A program made the position numbers and the translations under genes. From Azospirillum brasilense (lineage in GTDB: Bacteria; Pseudomonadota; Alphaproteobacteria; Azospirillales; Azospirillaceae), in contig NZ_QLKQ01000009.1 of the NCBI RefSeq assembly GCF_003349955.1, positions 62,001 through 126,000 on the forward strand: DNA of 64,000 nt. The letters are read 5' to 3'. The notes under the pieces are model-generated. The model worked only from the letters and a program-made list of their open reading frames with translations. It made no database searches and was not told where the DNA came from. Positions 10,301 through 16,674 of this stretch are shown in pieces (position 1 is the first letter of the stretch; the number at the start of each line of letters is the position of its first letter).

Positions 10301-11666
10301 CGCTGCCCTGGGCGTTCTGCTGCACCGTCTCCGCGGTCTGACGGGCGGCGGCGAGCGCCGATCCGGGGGCACGCCCGTCCGCCAATGCCTGCCCGAGTGC
10401 CGTGTTGAAGGCGGCGCCGGAGCCGCCGAGCGCCTGCACCGCCTGCTGGACGTTCTGCCCGCTGGCCAGCGCCGCGATCAGCCCGTCGCTCTTGACGCCC
10501 TTCGCGGTTTCGGCGGACAGGGCCAGCGCGGTGGACACGGTCTGCTGCGCCGAGCCCAGCGCGCCGGACATCTCCTGCCCGCTGGACAGGGCCCGCCCCA
10601 GCGCCTCGCCGAAGCCGCCGGCCGCCGCGCCGTCGAGCCCGGCGGCGGCGGCGAAGGTCTTGACGGTCGCCGCCACATTCTGGCCGGACGACAGCGAGGC
10701 GACCAGCGCGTCCGCCGGCTTCGCCGGAACGGCGGCGGCCTCCTGCCGGGCCGCCATGTCCGTCTGCGCCCGCGCCGAGGCGCCGAGCGCCGCGTCGGGT
10801 TGCGCGCCCTGCGCCAGCGCGTCGTTCAGGACGCTGGTGAAAGCGGGGTTGCCGGCCAGCGCGCCGCCCGCACCGTCCGTCTTTCCGGCGGCCAGCGCGC
10901 CGAGCAGGCGCGCGCCGTCGGTCTGTTCGACCGCGACGGAATCGGTCTGGACCGCGCCGGCGGCGCTCAACGCCTGCGCTTCGGCAATGGCGCCGGCGGC
11001 GTCGGCGCCGCTGGACAGGGCGTGTTCCAGCGCTTCGGCGAAGTGACCGCCCGATCCGGGGCCGAGCGCCGTCACCGCGTCCTGCACCCCCACGCCGGAG
11101 GCGAGCGCCGCGGCGAGCTTGTCGGACGGCGAAACGGGAACGGCGTCCGGCATCGCCGGGGCGGTGGGGGGGGCGGTCAGGGCCTGCGACAGGGCGGCGA
11201 GCGGGTCGGCGGCGCCCGCCGGGCGGGCCGCCGGGTCCATCACCCCGCTGAACAGCGCCGCCGACAGGTCGGACGCCGTCTTGGAATCGTTCGCGCCGCC
11301 CGGCCCAATTCCCTGTCCCTGGGCCAGGGCGACGGCCAAGCGCTGCTCCCCGGTCAGCGCCGCGGTTTCCTGGGCGGCTTGCGCCATGCGCGCCGCGGTG
11401 CCGGCGGCGATCCGGCTCGCCTGGGCGATGGCGTCGTCGGGCGTGGCGCTGGCGCCGACCCCCGCCACGACGTCGCGCATCCAGCCGTCCGCCACGCTGC
11501 CCGCGGCGCCGTCCGGCAGGCCCTGTCCGGTCAGCGCCGCCGCCAGCTTCTCCTGCACGGCCTTGAGCGCGCCGGGATCGCCGCCCAGCAGCACCGCCGC
11601 CGCTTCGGACGCCAGGGCATCGGGGATGGTCAGGAGCGGGGCGGTGGCGTCCAGGGTGTCCGGCAT
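4377..11666 (-). CDS. Giant type I-secreted repeat protein (putative adhesin), 2,429 residues
   Basis: Probable surface or extracellular adhesin. The ATG at 11666 is chosen because GAGAGGG precedes it by about 7 nt; an in-frame upstream start would add 17 residues without a better ribosome site. Order: an Ala-rich region (about 1-470) with recurring ALASGQNV-type units; a Lys/Glu/Gly low-complexity linker (about 472-565); about seven units of roughly 155 residues (about 700-1735) carrying WQYWTG, RFLPAADWNGTTPAL and PVNDAPVATG, related to cadherin/VCBS-like adhesin domains; further Ig/cadherin-like and lectin-like segments; then a Ca-binding-like region near 2190-2310 (DNHNGQIDDG, DSNHDGRIDAADQ, DANGDGVSQPGEL). 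No Sec signal peptide is seen, and no classic GGXGXDXUX RTX nonapeptides. The adjacent export genes support type I secretion. It resembles LapA/BapA-like proteins in architecture; the true ligand is unknown. Confidence 0.88.
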   Translation of the reverse strand: MPDTLDATAPLLTIPDALASEAAAVLLGGDPGALKAVQEKLAAALTGQGLPDGAAGSVADGWMRDVVAGVGASATPDDAIAQASRIAAGTAARMAQAAQETAALTGEQRLAVALAQGQGIGPGGANDSKTASDLSAALFSGVMDPAARPAGAADPLAALSQALTAPPTAPAMPDAVPVSPSDKLAAALASGVGVQDAVTALGPGSGGHFAEALEHALSSGADAAGAIAEAQALSAAGAVQTDSVAVEQTDGARLLGALAAGKTDGAGGALAGNPAFTSVLNDALAQGAQPDAALGASARAQTDMAARQEAAAVPAKPADALVASLSSGQNVAATVKTFAAAAGLDGAAAGGFGEALGRALSSGQEMSGALGSAQQTVSTALALSAETAKGVKSDGLIAALASGQNVQQAVQALGGSGAAFNTALGQALADGRAPGSALAAARQTAETVQQNAQGSEVPVSPENKALADLANPPPAGEAAKDGAKGDGDKGGGEKAAEQKAAEQVAEAPAEGKEGGKDEGGEKDGAKEEGAKEDGAKEDAKGEAADAATDASSAEGEASPAAAKSTMGSEPALKPISFDAAGTAKSADTAAPSVTAPTPTTSAPPAAPAVTKALTSDPFAVAAQIQQQVARAIEAAAATLPATVPPVAAPTLSTAFDAAAFAKALAIAEGTAAPAGFAVFHLIEAMFRPGEAGSRVIGVAVVANPDSPSGVWQYSVDGSVWLAVGAVGDGSALVLPDSALLRFLPAANWNGTAPSLGLRAVNGEWAEGFSGAEHRLFTLTGVGGTTPLSGDVAPLTLEVTPVNGAPVATGAHAVLAPIAEDSADPAGASVASLFGGLFSDPTDAVFGSAGNGFAGVAVVGNAATAAQGVWQYWTGSAWTAVGEVAEGTALILAADAKLRFLPAADWNGTTPALTVRLIEDGGAPVVTGGRVDLTTGVGGSTVYSAGTVALTGTITPVNDAPVATGTTTLLPAVAEDAADPSGATVSTLFAHLFSDPADAVAGGSAANGFAGVAVIANGADTAQGQWQYWTGTAWTAVGTVSNGDALLLSAGTTLRFLPAADWNGVPPSLMVRLIDDSQGPVTSGERADVTGAGGDSRYSLGTIALNTAVGAVNDAPVATGSTATLPTIAEDTTNPAGSTVSALFGPLFSDPADAVAGGSAANGFAGVVVVGNAATVAQGTWQYWTGIAWAGIGSASDANGLLLAADTALRFVPAANWNGTTPALTVRLVEDGGAPLVTGNRVDLTGGVGGSTVYSAGTVALTGTVTPVNDAPVATGTTATLPTIAEDTANPAGATVTSLFAHLFSDATDAVGGGSAANGFAGIAIVGNAATTQGVWQYWTGTGWTAVGAASDGNALLLAATTALRFVPAANWNGATPALTVRLIDDSQGVVTSGGRVALASVGGDSRYSAGTVALTTSVTPVNDAPVATGTAATLPAIAEDTANPTGTTVASLFGPLFSDAADAVSGGSAADTLAGVVVVGNAATLAQGAWQYWTGAAWADIGAVSGGNGLLLAANTALRFVPAANWNGTTPALTVRLVDTSHGPIASGARVDATNVGGSTAYSAGTIALTGTVLPVNDAPVATGTTATLPTIAEDTVNPAGTSVTALFGPLFSDPADAVAGGSAANGFAGVAIVGNAATAGQGVWQYWSGFAWITVGAVAEGSALVVAANAMLRFLPAADWNGTTPALTVRLIEDGGAPVVTGGRVDLTAGVGGSTVYSADTIALTGTVTPVNDAPQITAGTTALATMKGVAVAVTGLSVSDVDAGTLPMLVTLTAGHGTLTLASAGWDAVITGNGTDTVTIRATLATINGLLGAANGLLYTASFYTGADAIRIVVNDLGNGGAGGPLTATVTIGVTVAPPNASPVLIDTNLDVAVAAEALAAPTAGTVGFAVSKLVGLNGSGPANVIDTDAGAVVGIALTGTNESYGRWWFSTDNGATWNLVGAVNDSDSALLLRATDRLYFQPNAAVPATVNGALTIRAWDQTTGSAGSKTAVTLGDGSAFSTATDTVTLHPGVLIPNGTFDKGLAGWSYTGGATVDATGDGHEGTLTSAAGRTPTQLEDFLGLAHGSIATATGTIPSFGNAMKLATTVTVTKDTTLTFDWTFIFSDPGYHDFAFVSVNGVVTLLAKDASASGKFSVVIPANTTLSLGFGTSDTSDNSVNPILRIDNVKLTTVASDPIVLDMAGDGLALRTLTDGVLFDVSGDGVADRTGWVGKGNALLVRDDNHNGQIDDGRELVSEHFGAGFNSSLEALASLDSNHDGRIDAADQSFATLQVWQDANGDGVSQPGELRTLADAGILSIASTATPTNTTLAGNHILGTTSMTMADGSSRVVAGVAFDAQATVAAQLHSQPLAASPAPSPSSSPQADHGRFDYAALLSSGLGLPDTVPVVQNGVDAHAGDWAMAAHSADTHHATTHASMIVPVAENS
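6463..9258 (-). repeat. Six tandem ~465-bp repeats coding ~155-residue adhesin domains
   Basis: The anchor codons for VNDAPVA recur at about 6463, 6931, 7396, 7858, 8326, 8791 and (as VNGAPVA) 9256, giving intervals of 462-468 bp, always multiples of three. Each unit carries FSDPADAV, WQYWTG, WNGTTPALTVRL and TPVNDAPVATG-like blocks. A more divergent unit lies on the N-terminal side (to about 9640). Small length changes and substitutions between copies show that the array is older and less homogenised than the 210-bp array at the right edge of the window. Confidence 0.9.
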
Positions 11667-12000
11667 AGTGGCCCTCTCGCCATCGCGGCGGTCGCGTATC
11701 GGGAAGGCCAATAACAAAGTGATTTGTTGAAGAAACTCTGAACGCTGCCGGCCTTTTGGCCGACTGGAAATTAATTCCGCTTGGATTGGTGGCTATACAA
11801 CGACGAAATCCCCGCAGGGTGGGGATGGTTACTGCATGAATTTTGGCTCATGCAGAAGAAAATTGTCGATTATTGACACATTTGAGGCTTTGGTTGTGAA
11901 AGACGCGAAAGCACCTTTCTGAAAAGTGGTGTTCGGGAGCGGCGCCGCCTCTGTCGATCCACCTGGGGATGCAGAGGCGGCGCCGTCCGTACGGATCGCG
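11667..12000 (-). promoter_or_regulatory. Structured, AT-rich leader and promoter region of the giant adhesin gene
   Basis: The 334 bp between the ABC ATPase stop and the adhesin ATG contains no convincing gene. It is much richer in A and T than its surroundings. Four separate inverted repeats lie in a row: 11713-11728 (AACAAA-GTGA-TTTGTT), 11749-11762 (CGGCC-TTTT-GGCCG), 11808-11826 (ATCCCC-N7-GGGGAT) and 11832-11855 (CTGCATGA-N8-TCATGCAG, perfect 8-bp arms). The last, farthest from the gene, is the best operator candidate; the others lie where a 5' leader would be. No promoter hexamers are convincing, so the transcription start is not assigned. Confidence 0.5.
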
Positions 12001-13221
12001 TCAGGAGGCCGTCCGGATGGTGCCGACGCGCCCGCCGGCCAGGAAGTCCTCCGCGGCCCGCCCGCCGACGCGGAGCCCGCTGTCCTTCTCGAACAGGGAA
12101 AAGTCCTTCAGCAGGCAGTCGATGCCGACCGCCTCGCCGACGCGCAACTCGCTGTAGCCGGGGACGGAGACCATCACCTCGTCGGTCAGGCCGCCGTCGT
12201 CGTCGTGGGCGGTGTGGACGCCGGACAGCTTGACCGAGATCAGCGATTCCGCCCCCACATGCTCGACCAGGGTGACGGTGCCCGGCAGGCTCTTGCCCTG
12301 GCCCGGCGGCACGACGGCCAGCGCGCCGGGGCGCAGGCCCAGCCAGACCCTCATGCGGCTGCTGCCGCCCGGCCTCTCCGCCTTGTCGGGCAGCGGCAGG
12401 ACGCTGTTGCCGATGCGCACGGTCATGCCCTCGACCTCGGCGTCGATCAGGTTCATCGGCGGCGTGCCGATGAAGCGGGCGACGTAGGTGTTGGCCGGCT
12501 TCTCGTAGATCTCGCGCGGGGTGCCGTACTGCTGGAGGTGCCCGTCGCGCATCAGCGCGATGCGGGTGCCCATGGTCATCGCCTCGATCTGGTCGTGGGT
12601 GACGTAGACGAAGTTGCCGCCGACCCGCTGGTGGAGCTGGGTGATCTCCGCCCGCATGGCGGTGCGCAGCTTGGCGTCGAGGTTCGACAGCGGCTCGTCC
12701 ATCAGGAAGGCCGACGGCTCGCGCACCATGGCGCGGCCGAGCGCCACGCGCTGGCGCTGGCCGCCCGACAGGGTGCGCGGGTGGCGGTCGAGCACCTTGG
12801 TCAGGGCCAGCGTGTCGGCGGTGCGCTCCACCAGCTCGCGCACCTCCGGCGAGTTCTCGATGCGGCGCTTGAAATAGTCGCCGATGAAGGGGATGTGGAA
12901 CCACCAGCGGAACTGCCGCATGATCAGCGGGAAGGCGATGTTCCGGCGCACCGTCATGTGCGGGTAGAGCGCGTAGGACTGGAAGACGAAGGCCATGTCG
13001 CGGTCGCTGGGCGGCAGCTCGTCCACCCGCTTGCCGCCGAGATGGATCTCGCCGCTGGTCACCGTCTCGAGCCCCGCGATCATGCGCAGGATGGTGGACT
13101 TGCCGCAGCCCGACGGGCCGAGCAGAACCAGGAACTCGTCGTCGCCGGCCTCCAGGCTCACGTTGTCGATCACGGTCAGCGAACCGAAGGACTTCGTGAC
13201 GTTCTGCAGTTTGATAGCCAT
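12001..13221 (-). CDS. Sugar-type ABC importer ATPase (MalK/UgpC-like)
   Basis: Cytoplasmic ATPase of 406 residues powering the permeases encoded immediately upstream. Walker A is GPSGCGKST (35-43), signature LSGGQRQRVALGRA, Walker B FLMDEPLSNLD, H-loop YVTHD, followed by a C-terminal OB/TOBE regulatory region typical of the CUT1 family. The ATG at 13221 is preferred because AAGGGAA precedes it and the product begins MAIKLQNVTKSFG, as in the family. Unusually, the helical domain between the Q-loop and signature carries roughly 20 extra residues containing FRWWFHIPFIGDYFKRR. It is the last gene of the minus-strand operon starting at 23540. Substrate is unknown, but operon enzymes suggest a sugar acid or related compound. 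Confidence 0.94.
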   Translation of the reverse strand: MAIKLQNVTKSFGSLTVIDNVSLEAGDDEFLVLLGPSGCGKSTILRMIAGLETVTSGEIHLGGKRVDELPPSDRDMAFVFQSYALYPHMTVRRNIAFPLIMRQFRWWFHIPFIGDYFKRRIENSPEVRELVERTADTLALTKVLDRHPRTLSGGQRQRVALGRAMVREPSAFLMDEPLSNLDAKLRTAMRAEITQLHQRVGGNFVYVTHDQIEAMTMGTRIALMRDGHLQQYGTPREIYEKPANTYVARFIGTPPMNLIDAEVEGMTVRIGNSVLPLPDKAERPGGSSRMRVWLGLRPGALAVVPPGQGKSLPGTVTLVEHVGAESLISVKLSGVHTAHDDDGGLTDEVMVSVPGYSELRVGEAVGIDCLLKDFSLFEKDSGLRVGGRAAEDFLAGGRVGTIRTAS

Positions 13222-13282
13222 TGGGCTTTTCCCTTTTATCTCTCGGGCGTGTCGGTGCAAGGGGGGCGGGATCGGCCCACGG

Positions 13283-14104
13283 TCAGCCCTTGACGCCGCC
13301 GGTCGTCATGCCGGCGACCACGTAGCGTTGGACGAACAGGTAGAAGACGACCGCCGGCAGCGTGTAGATGAAGCCGACCGCCATGACCGTGTGCACCGGC
13401 GTGCTCAGCTCGCCCACGAAGCTGGCGAGGCCGACCGAGGCGGTGCGCAGGGCGTCGTCGCTGATGAAGGTCTGGGCGAAGACATACTCGTTCCAGCCGT
13501 GGAAGAAGGCGATCACCGCGGCGGCCGCCAGCGTCGGTGCGATCAGCGGAACCACCACCGCCAGCACGATGCCGAGGCGGGAGCAGCCGTCCACCCTCGC
13601 GGCCTCCTCGATCTCCGACGGCACGCCGTCGATGGCGCCCTTCAGGATCCAGGTCACCACCGGCACCGTGAAGGCCGTGTTGGCCAGGATCAGGCCGAGC
13701 AGCGTGTTGAGCAGCGACAGCTTGGTGAAGATGTCGTAGAGCGGCACCACCAGCATCGCTTCCGGCAGCATCTGCGTCATGAACAGCGCGAAGCCGAGCA
13801 GCAGCTTGCCGTTGAAGGTCAGGCGCGACAGCGCGTAGGCCGGCAGCACCGACAGCAGGATGCTCAGCACCGTCGTGCCGACCGCGACGATCAGGCTGTT
13901 GACCAGCCATTGGCGCAGCGAGGTCTCGGTGAAGGCGGCGGCGTAGGTGCCGATCTGCGACAGCGTCGGCAGCAGGTTCGGCGTGTCGTCGAACAGCCGC
14001 TCCGACGGGGTGAGCGAGGTCACCAGCATCCAGTAGAGCGGGAAGGCCGCCACCCCGAGGAGGACCAGGACGGCGAGCGTGCGGGCCGTGGAATTGTGTT
14101 TCAT
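13283..14104 (-). CDS. ABC importer permease, MalG-like
   Basis: Inner-membrane permease of 273 residues with six predicted helices; helix 1 is near residues 9-28. The EAA loop that contacts the ATPase reads EIEEAARVDGCSRLGIVL and precedes LPLIAP-like residues, as in MalG/UgpE. The start codon lies 4 bp after the stop of the MalF-like gene, and the stop is 61 bp before the ATPase start, consistent with one transcript. It pairs with the MalF-like permease to form the channel. Confidence 0.94.
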   Translation of the reverse strand: MKHNSTARTLAVLVLLGVAAFPLYWMLVTSLTPSERLFDDTPNLLPTLSQIGTYAAAFTETSLRQWLVNSLIVAVGTTVLSILLSVLPAYALSRLTFNGKLLLGFALFMTQMLPEAMLVVPLYDIFTKLSLLNTLLGLILANTAFTVPVVTWILKGAIDGVPSEIEEAARVDGCSRLGIVLAVVVPLIAPTLAAAAVIAFFHGWNEYVFAQTFISDDALRTASVGLASFVGELSTPVHTVMAVGFIYTLPAVVFYLFVQRYVVAGMTTGGVKG

Positions 14105-14108
14105 GACA

Positions 14109-15047
14109 TCACCGCTTTCCGGCGGCCTTTTCCGCCCGCGTCGTCAGCCAGAAATAGACCAGCGTCACCAGGATCGCGACGACCAGCCCGATGATGCCGA
14201 CCGCCGCCGCCCGGCCGAGGTCGAGATAGACGAAGGCGCGGCGGTACAGGTCGATGACCAGCGTGTTGGTCTCGCCCAGCGGACCGCCCTGGGTCATCAG
14301 CCAGATCACGTCGAAGCGGCGCAGCGACCACACGGTGATGAGCAGGGTCAGCAGGGCCACCGACGGGCGGATGGTCGGCCAGGTGACGGCGCGGAAGATG
14401 CTCAGCCGGTCGGCCCCGTCGATCACCGCCGCCTCGCGCAGTTCCGACGGCACGCCCTGGAGGGCGGCCAGGATGACGACGGAGGAGAAGGGGAAGATCT
14501 GCCAGATCGTGGTGATAAGGATGGCCGGCAGGGCGAAGGACGGCTCGTCCAGCCAGTTCACCCCGCCGTCGGCGAAGCCGAAGAACTGGGCGAGGTGGCT
14601 GAACAGGCCGTACTGAGCGTTGAACATCCACACGAAGATCAGCGCCGCGGCGACCGGCGGGGCGGCCCACGGAATGGTGACCAGCGCGCGGGCGATGCCG
14701 CGCCCCCGGAAGGTGCCGTCGAGCAGCAGCGCCGCCAGCAGGCCGAGCCCGATGGAGGCGACCACGCAGACCACCGTGTAGACCGCGGTGACGCGCAGGA
14801 CCTGATGGAACTCCGGGTCGAAGACGAGTTCGCGGTAATTGTCCAGCCCGACGTAGGTCTGCTGGCCGGGTGAGAGCAGCGAGGTGGAGGTGACGCTGAG
14901 CAGGAATTCCTGCACCAGCGGGTAGCCCTGGAAGACCAGGAGATAGAGCGCCACCGGGGCGACGAAGAGCGCGGGAACCCAGCGGCCATGGTCGATCGGC
15001 GCGCGCCGCGCGGCGGCCCTGGGCTGGCTCACGGTCCTGCTCATCAT
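14109..15047 (-). CDS. ABC importer permease, MalF/UgpA-like
   Basis: Inner-membrane permease of 312 residues. An N-terminal cytoplasmic basic stretch precedes helix 1 (ALFVAPVALYLLVFQGYP), and the ATPase-contacting EAA loop reads REAAVIDGADRLSIFRAVTWP. The profile fits CUT1 sugar transporters such as MalF, UgpA and LacF. It is separated from the solute-binding protein gene by 261 bp occupied mostly by a palindromic repeat, an arrangement that may lower permease expression relative to the binding protein. Confidence 0.93.
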   Translation of the reverse strand: MMSRTVSQPRAAARRAPIDHGRWVPALFVAPVALYLLVFQGYPLVQEFLLSVTSTSLLSPGQQTYVGLDNYRELVFDPEFHQVLRVTAVYTVVCVVASIGLGLLAALLLDGTFRGRGIARALVTIPWAAPPVAAALIFVWMFNAQYGLFSHLAQFFGFADGGVNWLDEPSFALPAILITTIWQIFPFSSVVILAALQGVPSELREAAVIDGADRLSIFRAVTWPTIRPSVALLTLLITVWSLRRFDVIWLMTQGGPLGETNTLVIDLYRRAFVYLDLGRAAAVGIIGLVVAILVTLVYFWLTTRAEKAAGKR

Positions 15048-15092
15048 GATGCGGTATCCGGAGTTGGAACCAAGGCGATCGCTTCCGACATT

Positions 15093-15266
15093 CCCTCTCC
15101 CCTCCGGGGAGAGGGGTAGGGTGAGGGGGTTGCGCGTGTCGGTAGGCTCGACAAAAGCGCAACCCCCTCACCGGCCCTTCGGGCCACCCTCTCCCCGCTT
15201 TCGGCGGACCGGAGGTCCCCCTGCTCACGCGCAAACTTCGTTTGCGCGTGAGCAGGGGGGAGAGGG
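15093..15266. repeat. Palindromic intergenic repeat, copy A
   Basis: Composite inverted repeat between the binding-protein and permease genes. It contains a CCTCTCCCC-TCC-GGGGAGAGG hairpin, a 14-bp perfect stem (GTGAGGGGGTTGCG with CGCAACCCCCTCAC) around a 23-nt loop, a GGCCC-TTC-GGGCC hairpin, and a 20-bp perfect stem with a 3-nt loop (arms 15217-15236 and 15240-15259). Related elements lie at 27433, 34045 and 47869. The shared blocks include CCGGCCCTTCGGGCCACCCTCT or close variants, so this is a dispersed family, not chance pairing. Confidence 0.88.
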
Positions 15267-15308
15267 TTAAGGATGGACGAAGGCAATCGCCCTGGAATTG
15301 TGCGGGCG

Positions 15309-16574
15309 TTACTTCTGGGCGAGCACGCGGGCGGTGATCAGGCGCTGCGCCTCGTCCATGGCGGTCTGCGGGGCGACGCCGCCCTGGAGCACCTTGAGGA
15401 GCTGCTGGACGATGATCTGCTGGATCTCCGGCGCCTTGGTCTCAAGCCCCTGCGGCAGGGCCGGCACGCTGTTCGGGGTCTGCGCGTCGTAGACCTTCAG
15501 CCAGGGCATGGCCTGAAGCTCCTCCGGCGTGCGCTCCACCGTCGTCGCGACGTTGGCGGCGCCGAGCAGGGTCTGGAGTTCCTGCTGCTGCTGGGGCTGG
15601 AGCGCCCATTGCAGGAACTTGCCGGCGGCGTCCTTCACCTTGGTGTTGGCGTTGATGGTCACCGGAGCCAGGATCATGCCCTGCTCCTTGTGCGGGAAGG
15701 GCGACGGGGCGGCAGCGATGGGGTGCGCCTTGCCCTGCGAGGTCAGGATGGTGGCGACACCGCCGTTGTCGATCTCCATGGCGACCTTGCCTTCCCAGAA
15801 CATTCGCCGGTAGGTGGCGGCGTCGGTGCCCTTGGGGATCATGCCGGCGTCATAGACGGTCTTGTAGGCGGCGACACCCGCCACGACCTCCGGGCTGTTG
15901 AAGGTCGGCGTGCCGTCCGGCTTGGACCAGCGCCCGCCGAAGCCGTAGACGAAGTTGGTCAGGTCGTACCAGACGCCGCCGCGCTCGGCCATCGTGGCGC
16001 GGAAGGCGAAGCCGTAGTTGCCGTCCTTCGTCGCCTCCTTGCCGAGCTTCACGAACTCCTCGAAGGTCTTGGGCGGCGTGCCGTTGGGCAGCAGCGCGGC
16101 GTTGTAGACCATCGCGTAGTTGGCGGTGTCAAAGGCGAAGCCGTAGCGCTTGCCCTCCACCTTCATGTACTGGTCGGCGGCGGTGAAGTTGTGGGCGCCG
16201 TCCTTCACGATGTCGTCGATCGGCAGGACCGACTTGGCGGCCACCGCCGCGTAGAACTCCGGCAGGTCGAAGCGGATCACGTCGGGGCCGCCGTTGCCGC
16301 CCATCTGCGTGAAGATGGTGGTGGCGAAGGAGGAGAAGGGGATGGTGACCGGCTTCACCTCGATGTCGGGCTGGGACTGGTTGAACTTTTCGACCCAGGC
16401 CTTCAGCCGGTCGCCGCGGCCGACCTCGGCGAAGTGGGACGCAGCGAAGGTCACCACCGTCTTTCCCGAAGACTGGGCCAGGGCGACCGAGGCGGTGCCC
16501 AGCGCCAGGGCGGCGGCGAGCCCGCCGGCCAGAAGGGGGGTGATGCCCGTGATTGCGCTCAGAAACGGCTTCAT
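15309..16574 (-). CDS. Periplasmic sugar-type solute-binding protein (family 1)
   Basis: Substrate-capturing component of the CUT1 importer, 421 residues. The signal peptide covers about residues 1-33 (TASVALA before QSSG). The mature protein has family 1 features: VVTFAASHFAEVGRGDRLKA at the N-terminus, the DVIRFDLPEFYAAVA region after the first lobe, and FWEGKVAMEIDNGGV in the hinge/second lobe. A strong ribosome site (AGAGGAGG) precedes the ATG. It follows the semialdehyde dehydrogenase gene by 100 bp and precedes permeases, MalK-like ATPase and repeat copy A. The ligand cannot be read from sequence. Confidence 0.93.
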   Translation of the reverse strand: MKPFLSAITGITPLLAGGLAAALALGTASVALAQSSGKTVVTFAASHFAEVGRGDRLKAWVEKFNQSQPDIEVKPVTIPFSSFATTIFTQMGGNGGPDVIRFDLPEFYAAVAAKSVLPIDDIVKDGAHNFTAADQYMKVEGKRYGFAFDTANYAMVYNAALLPNGTPPKTFEEFVKLGKEATKDGNYGFAFRATMAERGGVWYDLTNFVYGFGGRWSKPDGTPTFNSPEVVAGVAAYKTVYDAGMIPKGTDAATYRRMFWEGKVAMEIDNGGVATILTSQGKAHPIAAAPSPFPHKEQGMILAPVTINANTKVKDAAGKFLQWALQPQQQQELQTLLGAANVATTVERTPEELQAMPWLKVYDAQTPNSVPALPQGLETKAPEIQQIIVQQLLKVLQGGVAPQTAMDEAQRLITARVLAQK

Positions 16575-16642
16575 GCTGCGTCCTCCTCTGAATTTGTTCG
16601 TTTACTGTCTTTTTTGGTTGGTTTAGCCCGCAATCCTGGAAC

Positions 16643-16656
16643 CATACCAGAGTATG
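16643..16656. other. Small hairpin between dehydrogenase and binding-protein genes
   Basis: CATAC-CAGA-GTATG forms a perfect 5-bp stem in the 100-bp gap just upstream of the binding-protein gene. It could be an mRNA processing or operator element. It has no T-run, so it is not called a terminator. Confidence 0.3.
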
Positions 16657-16674
16657 CGGACCGGTGGTCGGGGT

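Noticed and set aside
7506..11714. 1,402-residue open frame on the plus strand
   Set aside because: It is antisense to the adhesin, is full of Gly/Arg/Ala low complexity, and has no ribosome site or recognisable domain.
11836..11922. 28-codon plus-strand frame in the adhesin leader
   Set aside because: It overlaps the 8-bp inverted repeat, has no convincing ribosome site and no motif.
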